IMG/VR virus record: IMGVR_UViG_3300030060_002740
Span: 1 to 64,000 of that record
Source of the DNA: a virus
DNA: 64,000 bases
Direction: 5' to 3' (one strand)
Positions 26,806-34,701 of the stretch are shown one piece after another. Position 1 is the stretch's first letter. Every line of letters starts with the position of its first letter. Under the pieces are notes generated by a model. The model was not told the DNA's origin and did not search any database. It saw only the letters and a program-made list of their open reading frames with translations. The position numbers were made by a program, and so were the translations under genes.

Positions 26806-27128
26806 ATTTCTTCATCTCCGTAAAACTCGTCTATTGATGGCTCAGACTCGCTACCAAAGGCAATCTCCCCCTGCACATGAAGGTTATCATTCTTTTTCTC
26901 CTTCGCCAAATCCTTCTCATGTTGTATTTCCATCATAATAACGAATGCTCTTTCTAGTTTTTTGTTGCTAAAATCAATGGGTTCGCCATTGTTACGCATA
27001 CAATTGTCAAGTAATCCACGCATATAGAATACTAATCCGGCTAATTCCTTATTTTCATTGACTAAGGTTTTAACTCCCTTAGCAAGACTTGTTGCATTTT
27101 CTACTATTGTCTGTCCTTCGGTTTTCAT
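26802..27128 (-). CDS. unknown helical protein
   Basis: 108 residues, mostly helical (NATSLAKGVKTLVNENKELAGLVFYMRGLLD) with an acidic tail (SIDEFYGDEEI). Four-base ATGA overlaps on both sides show translational coupling. No family recognised. Confidence 0.5.
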   Translation of the reverse strand: MKTEGQTIVENATSLAKGVKTLVNENKELAGLVFYMRGLLDNCMRNNGEPIDFSNKKLERAFVIMMEIQHEKDLAKEKKNDNLHVQGEIAFGSESEPSIDEFYGDEEI

Positions 27129-27361
27129 ACTATCTTCTTCCTATCAAGCGTGTAGTCTGCTATATCTAACAGTGCTATACCTTCCTTATCTGCAATGTAT
27201 TGTCCAGTATCTCTAATCATGTCATACAACTTACCCAAGTTACTACCGATACGGAAGATTTCTTCGTAATCACTTTCAATACTGATAATTCTGGTTTCCA
27301 ATTCTTTCACTTTCAATTCTAGGTCTTCTATTCTTTTGTTATACATATCTCTATCCTCCAT
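27125..27361 (-). CDS. short coiled-coil protein
   Basis: 78 residues. Residues 8-35 (IEDLELKVKELETRIISIESD) form clear heptads, followed by a helical/acidic second half. It lies directly downstream of the JAMM protease gene. Could be an oligomerisation partner; no family. Confidence 0.5.
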   Translation of the reverse strand: MEDRDMYNKRIEDLELKVKELETRIISIESDYEEIFRIGSNLGKLYDMIRDTGQYIADKEGIALLDIADYTLDRKKIV

Positions 27362-27363
27362 TC

Positions 27364-27867
27364 TTACTCTTCCTCCTGATGTTTCTCAGGGTCTTGCTCT
27401 AATAATCCATAATACACTTTCTTCGCACGAATTGTTTCAGGCTCGTATGCCAAATACTGATTATCCCCAATAACAATTGCAGACTTTAGTATGGGCTTCC
27501 ATGTCTTGATTGTCTTCCAGTCCGTTCCACTAAAATAAGCCTCACCAAACGGATGAGTATGAATCCAACACTTAATCGGTATTCTCATTGGTGAACCGTT
27601 AACTAACTCATCCTCATGTCCCTCAAAGGATACGAATGATGCTGAACCACTGCTGATATACAAATCGTCTTTGTCGTCAACAATAACTTGTACTTCTTTA
27701 TCTCCAAGTATCTCGGTTGACATCTTCCATATAGCCCAAATGAACGCTTCTGTTTCGTTGTTTGGGTAAAGGAACTCCGCCTTATCTTTGATATCCACAA
27801 AGACTTCTCTGATATGTCCCTTCCAATCAAACTCTTCTTGTTCTTCTAATTTTATTTCTTCTTCCAT
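27364..27867 (-). CDS. JAMM/MPN (JAB) metalloprotease
   Basis: 167 residues from ATG 27867 (GAGG 7 bases upstream). The metal site IHTHPFGEAYFSGTD (H103, H105, S113, D116) fits the JAMM signature HxHx7SxxD exactly, and a helix with E38/E40 can supply the catalytic Glu. Such enzymes cleave isopeptide bonds or trim residues after the diglycine of ubiquitin-like proteins. The same operon encodes an E1-like enzyme and a beta-grasp protein ending GGSC, so it may mature that protein by removing Ser-Cys, or release conjugates. Confidence 0.85.
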   Translation of the reverse strand: MEEEIKLEEQEEFDWKGHIREVFVDIKDKAEFLYPNNETEAFIWAIWKMSTEILGDKEVQVIVDDKDDLYISSGSASFVSFEGHEDELVNGSPMRIPIKCWIHTHPFGEAYFSGTDWKTIKTWKPILKSAIVIGDNQYLAYEPETIRAKKVYYGLLEQDPEKHQEEE

Positions 27868-27869
27868 AT

Positions 27870-28019
27870 TTATTCCTCTTCTATTTTTTTCATTTTTGCT
27901 GACGTTTTCTCCAATTGAATCCAATCGGAAAACGTTAGACTTTGATTTATTGTTCCATCAAGTAACGCTTGTTCGTAAGAATCACGCATTTCTTGAAACC
28001 TTCTGCCCATCTTCCCCAT
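27870..28019 (-). CDS. 49-residue unknown protein
   Basis: ATG 28019 follows the upstream TGA directly (TGAATG region); TAA at 27870. The product MGKMGRRFQEMRDSYEQALLD... is basic at the N terminus and helical. It lies between a C2H2-like protein and the JAMM protease. Too small to classify. Confidence 0.5.
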   Translation of the reverse strand: MGKMGRRFQEMRDSYEQALLDGTINQSLTFSDWIQLEKTSAKMKKIEEE

Positions 28020-28253
28020 TCAAGCACCACCCATTTCTTCGGCTATCAAATCTTGAGCATTCTCAAACTCATGATATGCTTTGTGACCTGCAATGAAACC
28101 ACCTGCATGTCTTTTCGTTCCTAAGAACTCTTCACCGCAAACGGGACAAGTAACCTTTACTATCTCTGCTTGCTCATAAAATCCATCAGTGGATATTGCA
28201 GTTATCATTTCGCCTATCATTTCTTCGTCTAAATTATCTATTTCTTCACTCAT
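28020..28253 (-). CDS. C2H2-like zinc-finger mini-protein ending GGA
   Basis: 77 residues. KVTCPVCGEEFLGTKRH...GHKAYHEF supplies CxxC plus two or three His, a C2H2-type finger. The C terminus ends EEMGGA. It is part of the zinc mini-protein cluster between the E1-like and JAMM genes. The diglycine near the end may be chance, because the protein is not beta-grasp. Confidence 0.55.
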   Translation of the reverse strand: MSEEIDNLDEEMIGEMITAISTDGFYEQAEIVKVTCPVCGEEFLGTKRHAGGFIAGHKAYHEFENAQDLIAEEMGGA

Positions 28254-28495
28254 AATTTCACCTTTAGGTAATGTCTCAGTGGTTTTATTGCTTTAGGTGT
28301 AGAGACAACTTCCTTCACCTTCTCCTGTTTTGGTACGGAGATGCCGGAGAGAACTCTCCTTCTATACTGTTCCTTCCACATCACTTGAACACAGTCATTG
28401 CAGAACCTTCTGCTATCTGCCAAGTGTTCGGGAACAGGCTCATCCTCTTTACCACAAAGAGTCTTTCCTAGTATTGAGAAGTGAATGTACTTCAC
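28250..28495 (-). CDS. zinc mini-protein
   Basis: 81 residues from a GTG start 28495 that overlaps the stop of the upstream 51-residue gene (GTGA), after GAGGAG. Cys14 (KTLCGKE) and C32/C35 (RFCNDCVQ) form a possible half-finger. Basic C terminus (KPLRHYLKVKL). Function unknown. Confidence 0.5.
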   Translation of the reverse strand: MKYIHFSILGKTLCGKEDEPVPEHLADSRRFCNDCVQVMWKEQYRRRVLSGISVPKQEKVKEVVSTPKAIKPLRHYLKVKL

Positions 28496-28647
28496 TCCTC
28501 CTCCTCCATCTTAATCTTTACATCTTTTATCTCTCTAACTAACCACTTCACAGTAGCAGAGTCAACATCTCTTCTATTGACTATGTTCAGAGCCTTTTCC
28601 AATCCTCTTAGTTTACCCATGAGATAGAACTTGTAGTCAGGAGTCAA
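28492..28647 (-). CDS. 51-residue helical protein, TTG start
   Basis: TTG at 28647 overlaps the upstream TGA (TTGA) and has GAGGAGG 8 bases before it. The peptide TPDYKFYLMGKLRGLEK...VKWLVREIKDVKIKMEEE is amphipathic. Without this gene a 150-base gap would break an otherwise unbroken operon, which supports it being real. Confidence 0.6.
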   Translation of the reverse strand: MTPDYKFYLMGKLRGLEKALNIVNRRDVDSATVKWLVREIKDVKIKMEEEE

Positions 28648-28826
28648 GACATAGCCCTCCTCAATCTCTCCGGTAGAACGACTTCATTCTGACACTTATC
28701 ACAACATCTACCAACTACAATCGGTTCTGCATTGTGTCCATCTGCCCAATAGGGAGTTCCATCTTCCTTGTAGTGGATATCAATGGGTTTTCCACAGATA
28801 TCACATGTCTTCATCTCAATCTTCAT
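28644..28826 (-). CDS. zinc-ribbon mini-protein
   Basis: 60 residues. CDICG (8-12) and CCDKC (about 42-46) around WADGHNAEPI form a two-knuckle ribbon like those common in actinophage and marine phage mini-proteins. Start overlaps the preceding stop (ATGA). Confidence 0.6.
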   Translation of the reverse strand: MKIEMKTCDICGKPIDIHYKEDGTPYWADGHNAEPIVVGRCCDKCQNEVVLPERLRRAMS

Positions 28827-29068
28827 TCTTCTTTCCCCCTATATGCCGGATGTTTCTTTGGTAAACGGTGTAGTCTACTTGTGATTAGTTTCTGCATTTG
28901 ACGAGCAATCTCACCACTTCCATCTTCCCAACGCTTTACCAATCTAGGGTACTTATCATCTTCTTTGTATTGATGTACCATCTTCTCCTCTAACTCAGAC
29001 AAGTCAATCTTATCCATTAGATGTTTAAGCACTTCATACTCAACGTGAATCTTTGAACCTGCTCTCAT
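28823..29068 (-). CDS. unknown basic/helical protein next to E1
   Basis: 81 residues, helical N-terminal half (YEVLKHLMDKIDLSELEEKM) and a basic C-terminal half (ITSRLHRLPKKHPAYRGKEE). Its ATG overlaps the stop of the E1-like gene, so both are made together. No E2-like Cys or fold is visible. Confidence 0.5.
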   Translation of the reverse strand: MRAGSKIHVEYEVLKHLMDKIDLSELEEKMVHQYKEDDKYPRLVKRWEDGSGEIARQMQKLITSRLHRLPKKHPAYRGKEE

Positions 29069-29655
29069 ACGTTCAACACCATCTTATCTGCAACATTCTC
29101 ATTATCAATGAACCATCTTTGAATCCACTGAGAAGCAACACCTGCAATTGCAATCTGCATACAGTTCACTTGTTCAGCACTACCATCCCAATCTCCACCT
29201 TGACAGGAGAAAGAACCTTCTGAACCTGCTAACAAATCATCAACTAGATTCTCGTTGACCTTGTAAGAGATTAGTGCGGCGTTTCTGCCTTGCGCTCTCA
29301 AATCTAACCACTTGAGTTTAGCGTCATCACCGTATCCTTGACGGTACAACATTCTTCTTACGGCTAAGTTATCTGCACAACAGATTACCAAATCATATCC
29401 TTTCAGTTGCTTTTCGACTAAAACCAAAAAGGGCTGTTCATCTACTAATTTCAACCCATTGACCTTCAATCTTTCATTGACGGCACTTACTTTGGTTTGA
29501 CCCACTGTATCGGGGATGTAGTTCTGATATGTCAGATTCTTCTCTTCTAACTTATCATCGTCAAATACTGTTATGTCGTATATTCCTATGCGGGAAAGGG
29601 AGTCAATCAAATAACTACCAATTCCACCTGCTCCTATTATCATTATCTTTCTCAT
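29065..29655 (-). CDS. ThiF/MoeB/E1-like adenylyltransferase
   Basis: 196 residues; GAGG 7 bases before ATG. Nucleotide-binding IIGAGGIGSYL (6-16), D32-D34, NLTYQ (40-44) with K55, and CCADNLAVR (92-100) are the ATP, Mg and adenylation motifs of the E1 family, which activates C-terminal diglycines of ubiquitin-like proteins. Possible catalytic cysteines are C151 and C165. It lacks the CxxC zinc pairs of MoeB and is shorter than usual (~240). Genes for a GG-ending beta-grasp protein and a JAMM protease lie nearby. Confidence 0.85.
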   Translation of the reverse strand: MRKIMIIGAGGIGSYLIDSLSRIGIYDITVFDDDKLEEKNLTYQNYIPDTVGQTKVSAVNERLKVNGLKLVDEQPFLVLVEKQLKGYDLVICCADNLAVRRMLYRQGYGDDAKLKWLDLRAQGRNAALISYKVNENLVDDLLAGSEGSFSCQGGDWDGSAEQVNCMQIAIAGVASQWIQRWFIDNENVADKMVLNV

Positions 29656-29664
29656 TTTTATTCC

Positions 29665-30576
29665 TCAAATTACTATTGCATTTTGCATTATATCATTCAA
29701 TCCATATAGATGAATGTTCTTTCTTTCTATTCCCAACATCTCACAAATAATATCAGTGTGATTACGTAGTGTTACCTCTGATACACTGAAATGTTGCTTT
29801 ACGTCTATTTGCCTTATCGGTGTGTTAGTCAGTTTACCTACCATCCACAGTGTTGTTGCTAATTGGCTATCGGCAAACCTCAAATCTCTTTCATTGTATT
29901 TGTTCTGAATAAACTCAACGAAATTGAAGTAGTCTCTTCTATCTTTAACCGACTGATAGTTTGATTCAAACCAATCCAAGAACCCCGTCACCATGTTGTG
30001 TATATCTCTTTCAGCAAAGATATGTGACTTCCTGTAAAACTTGGCAACCTTCTTTGCTATTCTTGAAACCCTTCTCATCTCTATACCGCTTGTCTTAACA
30101 AAGTCCTTCAATGAAACATTGCCATTATCCATCAACATGAAATATGCTAAACCTGCTGCCCTGTCATCTATCGAATGCCCCCGAAATATCTGATGTTGCA
30201 TTAGCCGTTGGTATAGGTATATTACATGGTCAACGTCTATTGCATCACCACTCTTGTAAGGAGACATGAACATAACACACAAACGATGTGCTTGAGCATC
30301 GGTTTTACTATGGTACTGTTTATCTGAAACAACTCTTCTTTGAAGTTTAGATAGCATATGCTTTCTTGTCAGTATGTTCTGCTCGTTGAAATTACCGACA
30401 AATGACCCCAAGGTTCTGTTATTATCAATAGAGTGTGTAAATTCACTGTTATGTGTTGCACGAACAGTCTCCTCAAACATATCGCAATTCAAGACTAAAC
30501 CACAATCAGAACATATTGTATATCCTAATCGCTCATCGAACTCAGACGAGTTTGAACCGCACTCCGAACACTTCAT
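29665..30576 (-). CDS. tfb: transcription factor B (TFIIB homologue)
   Basis: 303 residues. Zinc ribbon CSECG...CSDCG (3-25) followed by two cyclin-like repeats: AHRLCVMFMS.. through DDRAAGLAYFMLM, and LRFADSQLATTLWMV through VSEVTLRNHTDII, the last being a helix-turn-helix-like segment for BRE contact. The B-reader/linker is present. Archaeal viruses rarely encode TFB; it would direct host RNA polymerase to viral promoters. Confidence 0.85.
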   Translation of the reverse strand: MKCSECGSNSSEFDERLGYTICSDCGLVLNCDMFEETVRATHNSEFTHSIDNNRTLGSFVGNFNEQNILTRKHMLSKLQRRVVSDKQYHSKTDAQAHRLCVMFMSPYKSGDAIDVDHVIYLYQRLMQHQIFRGHSIDDRAAGLAYFMLMDNGNVSLKDFVKTSGIEMRRVSRIAKKVAKFYRKSHIFAERDIHNMVTGFLDWFESNYQSVKDRRDYFNFVEFIQNKYNERDLRFADSQLATTLWMVGKLTNTPIRQIDVKQHFSVSEVTLRNHTDIICEMLGIERKNIHLYGLNDIMQNAIVI

Positions 30577-31889
30577 TTTGAAGCCTCCCTTTTGCGAGCG
30601 ATGTATAGGTTTTCCTTCTCTCTAGTCCAAGACTTGAGTTTTGACATATCTAAACGATATTCAGGGTCTTCTCCACGTTTAACTGCTGAATCCACGTGAG
30701 TTCTTATAGTGTATATTTGTTTAGCAGATGAAACATCATTCATCAAAGCCAATGCTCTTGCAGTTAGTTGGTCGCCAATGCTTGAGTTCCTATGGATGTT
30801 ATCAATACAGATAGAACCACTAAGAGCATGTCCTTTCCAAGAACCTGATTTGTTGGCTTGACCTTCAACCATTTTACCAATCATGTATGTGTTAACATTC
30901 TGATGTCCTTGCTTCATTCCCCTTTTCTCGTCAACAACAACCCAATCTGCAACCTTGCCTCTAACAAAGAGAGCCTTGTTCAATGGATTCCTAAACTGAA
31001 CTAGGCGAATCTGAGGGTATTCCGCATCCATCTCATGTAGTAACTGTGTTGCTCTATCCTCAACCATGTCCTGTTTCCTGTTTTGCATTAACCATGCTAC
31101 ACAGAGTTTGTTCTGAACATCAGTTGGTGGTTGACCCATAAGCAGTCTCCATAACTTAGCGGGTGTTGCTCTATACCAAACCTTAGATTTAGATTGATTG
31201 TGTCTGAAAGTGTTCAAAAACACATTCAAATCCTTTAGTGTGATAGCACCCCACACACCTTCTGAAATCTCCAAAGCACATTCATCATTGCTAATCAATT
31301 TTGTATTGATTAACACTTCTTGTCTTGTTCCTTCACTGTAAAAGTGATAGGGTGAACGGTTCTCAATAGCATGAAGAACATTAGGTGGGAAATGTATAAC
31401 CTTCTCGATGTAGTCATCCATTGTGTCTACATTACGAACAAATGCTCCCCTCATGATTATCTTAGCAAGAGTAACTGCCAAATCCTTCTTTGGTATTCTC
31501 TTACCATCTATGTGATGTTGTGTTCCCTTTCTACCGTATACAATGAAACACTCTCCATCTCTGTACTTGAATCCCATAGTACACATGTAATTGTCATTGT
31601 TGGTTTTAGGAATGAGGTTCATTGCAACACTATCCGCAAGTATCTTCTGAACAGGATTATCGTATTTACCATGTTCTAGGGATGGTCTTGACGATTGAAG
31701 TGAAAACTCACCAAATTGATTCAGGTTACTTGGTTTGTATCTTACTCTGCTTTGACCATCAACTGTACGACTCACACCCGCTCTATACAAGGATGTAAAG
31801 TGTTTCTTCTGTCCTGTTCTGAACAAGAAACTACTTGTCACCCAACCCTTTTCGTCGCCTATTGATGGGATTCTGTATTTTATTTTCAT
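30573..31889 (-). CDS. large unknown protein in the TFB-RNR interval
   Basis: 438 residues from ATG 31889 (GGAGG 9 bases upstream). Mixed alpha/beta with many aromatic and basic residues (SFLFRTGQKKHFTSLYRAG, WKGHALSGSICIDNIHR, RTHVDSAVKRGEDPEYR). No catalytic motif recognised. It is one of the larger proteins of the block, so probably an enzyme or DNA-binding factor. It overlaps TFB by 4 bases and the upstream gene by about 59 bases. Confidence 0.6.
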   Translation of the reverse strand: MKIKYRIPSIGDEKGWVTSSFLFRTGQKKHFTSLYRAGVSRTVDGQSRVRYKPSNLNQFGEFSLQSSRPSLEHGKYDNPVQKILADSVAMNLIPKTNNDNYMCTMGFKYRDGECFIVYGRKGTQHHIDGKRIPKKDLAVTLAKIIMRGAFVRNVDTMDDYIEKVIHFPPNVLHAIENRSPYHFYSEGTRQEVLINTKLISNDECALEISEGVWGAITLKDLNVFLNTFRHNQSKSKVWYRATPAKLWRLLMGQPPTDVQNKLCVAWLMQNRKQDMVEDRATQLLHEMDAEYPQIRLVQFRNPLNKALFVRGKVADWVVVDEKRGMKQGHQNVNTYMIGKMVEGQANKSGSWKGHALSGSICIDNIHRNSSIGDQLTARALALMNDVSSAKQIYTIRTHVDSAVKRGEDPEYRLDMSKLKSWTREKENLYIARKREASK

Positions 31890-32178
31890 TATTATTTTCC
31901 TCCTTTTTCCAAAATTCTGTATCGCCATAATTGTGATGATACCAACAATCTCTTTCGATTGCTTCTGCAAGTTCTTCCATTGATTTGAAGGTTGAATGAC
32001 CTCCAATAATGATACGTTTCATACCTCTGTAAAGATATCTGTAAGTACATTGACCCGTCTTATACAGGGTAAATTTACGATGTAGTTGCGATACTTGCGG
32101 AACGCCAATACAACTTTCTTTCATTCTATTTTCATAGAAGACAAAATCTCTTGGTTTGATTAGTATTTCAGATTTCAC
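31831..32178 (-). CDS. unknown basic protein downstream of RNR
   Basis: 115 residues from a GTG start at 32178, inside the RNR 3' end (11-base overlap) with GGTGGAG upstream. Central YRYLYRGMKRIIIGGHSTFKS and a helix with EAIERDCWYHHNYGD; basic C terminus (NRRRKGLGDK). Resembles small phage DNA-binding proteins in composition, but no family is recognised. Confidence 0.5.
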   Translation of the reverse strand: MKSEILIKPRDFVFYENRMKESCIGVPQVSQLHRKFTLYKTGQCTYRYLYRGMKRIIIGGHSTFKSMEELAEAIERDCWYHHNYGDTEFWKKEENNNENKIQNPINRRRKGLGDK

Positions 32179-34060
32179 AAACTCCACCGGCACAGGCTAG
32201 TTCGCCTTGTAGATTGGTGGAGTCTTCGTATTCTTTAACCTCACTCAAGTCAATTGAGTGGAGTTTACTAACGAGACTGTCGTATTCCAATAGGGTTATT
32301 TCTTCCATAGGTGCTTGTTCGTATGTACCCCCATCATAAGGTAGGAAGGCCATACCATTGTAGTATTCTCTGTTATCCCAAAGCCACTCGGTAACTCTCT
32401 TCCATTCAACATCACGAACATACACTGTTGCTGATACGTTATGTGTATTATTTCCACGAACATGTCCAGTCTTTACCCATCCCTTTGATACTGCCTTAAT
32501 CCTGTTAAGCATACCAATAGCATCTTCATCACTACGAATTATCGCGGAAGTGTCGGGTATCTTTTGTGGGATAGTCAGCACTGCATCTCCATATGACATC
32601 CTATCGTCCTCAATAAGTTCGGGCAGTTTCTCAACAAGATAAGGATATATTGCTTCTCCCTTGCCTATACGGATTCTTCTTGCATAGTAATATCCATACC
32701 ATGCGTGAATACCACTTGATGTACCTAACACACAACTGGTTGTTCCGGCAGGTTTGACACAAGTAGTTCTTGCTGCCGTATTAATACCAAACATTCTTGC
32801 AAATCGTTGATTGATTATCTTAACCATATTCGCCCCATCTGATAACCACTCATCCTTTACCTTCTGACTAGCAATGCCAGTCATAGAAACACCAATCAGA
32901 GCATCCTTCTCTGTTGTTCTTTGCCATATGCCTCTAAGGTAGTGGAAGTCGGTGTATGTTGCTTGTAATGTACCCAAGAAAGATGCTGCCTCTACTCTTT
33001 GGAGGAAGTCTTCTTTTGACATTACACTCGATACGTTCACTTCACACAAATTACAAAATTGATAGGGTCTAAGTGCTATCTCACAACAGGGGTTAGTTCC
33101 CCAATCCTTGTCGTTGGATAGGTAAATACCGGGTTCACCGCTACCACTCTTTTCTATCTTCTTCATCAAAGACTTGAATGTGTCTTTGTCTAACTTATGG
33201 CGTAGTAGAACTGCTGAATTGTTTGCTCTACCTCTTTGTGGGTTTAGTTCCCACCAACTTCCTGATTTGCATAGAGCCATCTCTTCATCATCAGCACTGA
33301 ATAGGCTGATTAACGCTGCTCTGCGAATACCACCTGCTAAAACTGAATCAGCAATATGACAAACCATATCGTGAACTTGTATGGATGTCATCTTGTGACC
33401 ATTAGGCATATCTCTCAACATACCTTCAATGATAGTAAGGCATATTCTAAGTGGTTCAGGACCGGGTGCTTTTCCTCCACTTGTCTTCAGTCTTGCACCC
33501 TTTGCTCTTATGTCTGAATAATCGAATCTTGGGCTTGCAGTTCTCTTGCCAGTATAACTGTTGAAAAGAACCTTAATTGCGTCAGCCCAACCTTCTATTG
33601 AATCTTGAATCTTATATCTGTAAGTTCTATCAGATAGTGGTTGTTGAATATGTGGTAGTTTAGCCACATGATGTCTCTGAACAGAATAACCTACACCTGT
33701 TCCACCTAATAGTAAGAACATTGCTTCACTGAAAGATGTAATGTTATCAATTGGCATGTACGCACAATTGTATATTCTGTTCGGAGACAATTCAACTGGT
33801 TTACCTGCGAATTGCATTGACCTCATTGAAGGCAATACTTTCTTAGTCATCACAAAGTTATCATATACATAGTGTATCTGTTTTTCAACAACAGTTCTGT
33901 TTGTCTGACTAATTGGAAGTGCCTTAATATGCTTAAGGTGCATATCTCGGTTCCTGTTACATATCTCTTCCCAAGTTTCCTTCCTTTCTTCTGCTTCGTT
34001 CCATTTTGCGTATTTGGTATTAACCACTATTTCTGATAATACTTCATTTCCTAATTTCAT
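32168..34060 (-). CDS. nrdJ: adenosylcobalamin-dependent (class II) ribonucleotide reductase
   Basis: 630 residues, monomeric RTPR-like. C99 (RIYNCAYMP), N323/C325/E327 (TNPCCEIAL) and C336 match the active-site thiyl set (thiyl Cys and its partner 11 residues later as in lactobacillus RTPR), and C623/C628 (CAGGVC) are the shuttle pair. It reduces ribonucleoside triphosphates using coenzyme B12, feeding viral DNA synthesis without needing oxygen or a second subunit. A 163-base region with TATA and inverted repeats precedes it. Confidence 0.95.
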   Translation of the reverse strand: MKLGNEVLSEIVVNTKYAKWNEAEERKETWEEICNRNRDMHLKHIKALPISQTNRTVVEKQIHYVYDNFVMTKKVLPSMRSMQFAGKPVELSPNRIYNCAYMPIDNITSFSEAMFLLLGGTGVGYSVQRHHVAKLPHIQQPLSDRTYRYKIQDSIEGWADAIKVLFNSYTGKRTASPRFDYSDIRAKGARLKTSGGKAPGPEPLRICLTIIEGMLRDMPNGHKMTSIQVHDMVCHIADSVLAGGIRRAALISLFSADDEEMALCKSGSWWELNPQRGRANNSAVLLRHKLDKDTFKSLMKKIEKSGSGEPGIYLSNDKDWGTNPCCEIALRPYQFCNLCEVNVSSVMSKEDFLQRVEAASFLGTLQATYTDFHYLRGIWQRTTEKDALIGVSMTGIASQKVKDEWLSDGANMVKIINQRFARMFGINTAARTTCVKPAGTTSCVLGTSSGIHAWYGYYYARRIRIGKGEAIYPYLVEKLPELIEDDRMSYGDAVLTIPQKIPDTSAIIRSDEDAIGMLNRIKAVSKGWVKTGHVRGNNTHNVSATVYVRDVEWKRVTEWLWDNREYYNGMAFLPYDGGTYEQAPMEEITLLEYDSLVSKLHSIDLSEVKEYEDSTNLQGELACAGGVCEI

Positions 34061-34223
34061 TTCTCTCCCTCTCTTGAGTGTGTTGATAAGGGCTTCTCAC
34101 CCTCTTGGCATCTTACCCGATACTAGGATTATGTAGGCTTAACCTAAGCCTAATAATAGTTACCACTTGTGCATATAAATACCCACAAATGGGTTACGTG
34201 TTTCGACATTGTTACTTGCTTAT
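34061..34223 (-). promoter_or_regulatory. promoter/operator of the RNR gene
   Basis: Minus-strand TATA box TTTATATG at 34173-34180. On its upstream side lies ACCCA/TGGGT (34181-34185 and 34190-34194). Downstream, between TATA and gene, lies a perfect 8-base inverted repeat, TAGGCTTA/TAAGCCTA (34134-34141 and 34145-34152, 3-base loop). This is the clearest promoter layout in the replication block and separates RNR from the ubiquitin-like gene. Confidence 0.55.
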
Positions 34224-34427
34224 TTAGCAAGAGCCGCCGACGATGGCAGGTACAAGGTTAACGGAATCAACGGCTGACCAATCAATGCTTGTCACATTTT
34301 CTCGGCTTACCATATCTCCATCAACATACACCCAATGAGTTGGGTGGTCTGCTATCTGCTCAATCATCTCAGCACTGGTTACTTCCAGTTCTGTGTGGCC
34401 TGTTTCATTCAATATTCTCAGTTTCAT
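34224..34427 (-). CDS. ubiquitin-like beta-grasp protein with diglycine (ThiS/MoaD/Ubl type)
   Basis: 67 residues; GAGG 8 bases before ATG. MKLRILNETGHTELEVTS opens as a beta hairpin, then a helix (AEMIEQIAD), WVYVDGDMVSRENVTS, and VNLVPAIVGGSC at the C terminus. This is the layout of ThiS, MoaD, Urm1/SAMP-like proteins: a beta-grasp of 65-90 residues ending GG, where the glycine carboxylate is activated by an E1. Two residues (Ser66-Cys67) follow the GG, as in precursors that a JAMM protease trims. E1-like and JAMM genes are in the same operon. Confidence 0.75.
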   Translation of the reverse strand: MKLRILNETGHTELEVTSAEMIEQIADHPTHWVYVDGDMVSRENVTSIDWSAVDSVNLVPAIVGGSC

Positions 34428-34454
34428 TCTTATTACCTCTGTTATGTTTTTTTT

Positions 34455-34697
34455 CTACTGTTGTAGTTGTTGTTGTTGTACCGCAATCGTCTTGTTGAGT
34501 TCTTGGACTCTGCCCGAAAGGACATTGATTGTTTGCTCATAGTGAGCGCACAACGCCATGTACTGCTGCAACTGGCTTATCGCCTGTTGTGCAGTCTGTT
34601 GGAGTTGAGCGTTGTTTGCTTGCATTGCCGCAAGAACCTCACTCGCATCCGACTCTTCTTCTGTTTGCTTTACTTCTGTTTCTTTTTTCTTACTCAT
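34455..34697 (-). CDS. Gln-rich coiled-coil protein
   Basis: 80 residues. A charged N terminus (SKKKETEVKQTEEESDASE) is followed by a long Gln-rich coiled coil (QQTAQQAISQLQQYMALCAHYEQT) ending in QQQQLQQ. It directly precedes the ubiquitin-like gene and could be an assembly partner; function unknown. Confidence 0.55.
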   Translation of the reverse strand: MSKKKETEVKQTEEESDASEVLAAMQANNAQLQQTAQQAISQLQQYMALCAHYEQTINVLSGRVQELNKTIAVQQQQLQQ

Positions 34698-34701
34698 GTT
34701 T

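Noticed and set aside
28020-28253. C-terminal EEMGGA as a second ubiquitin-like protein
   Set aside because: The protein is a short zinc finger with helices, not beta-grasp; the diglycine alone is not enough.
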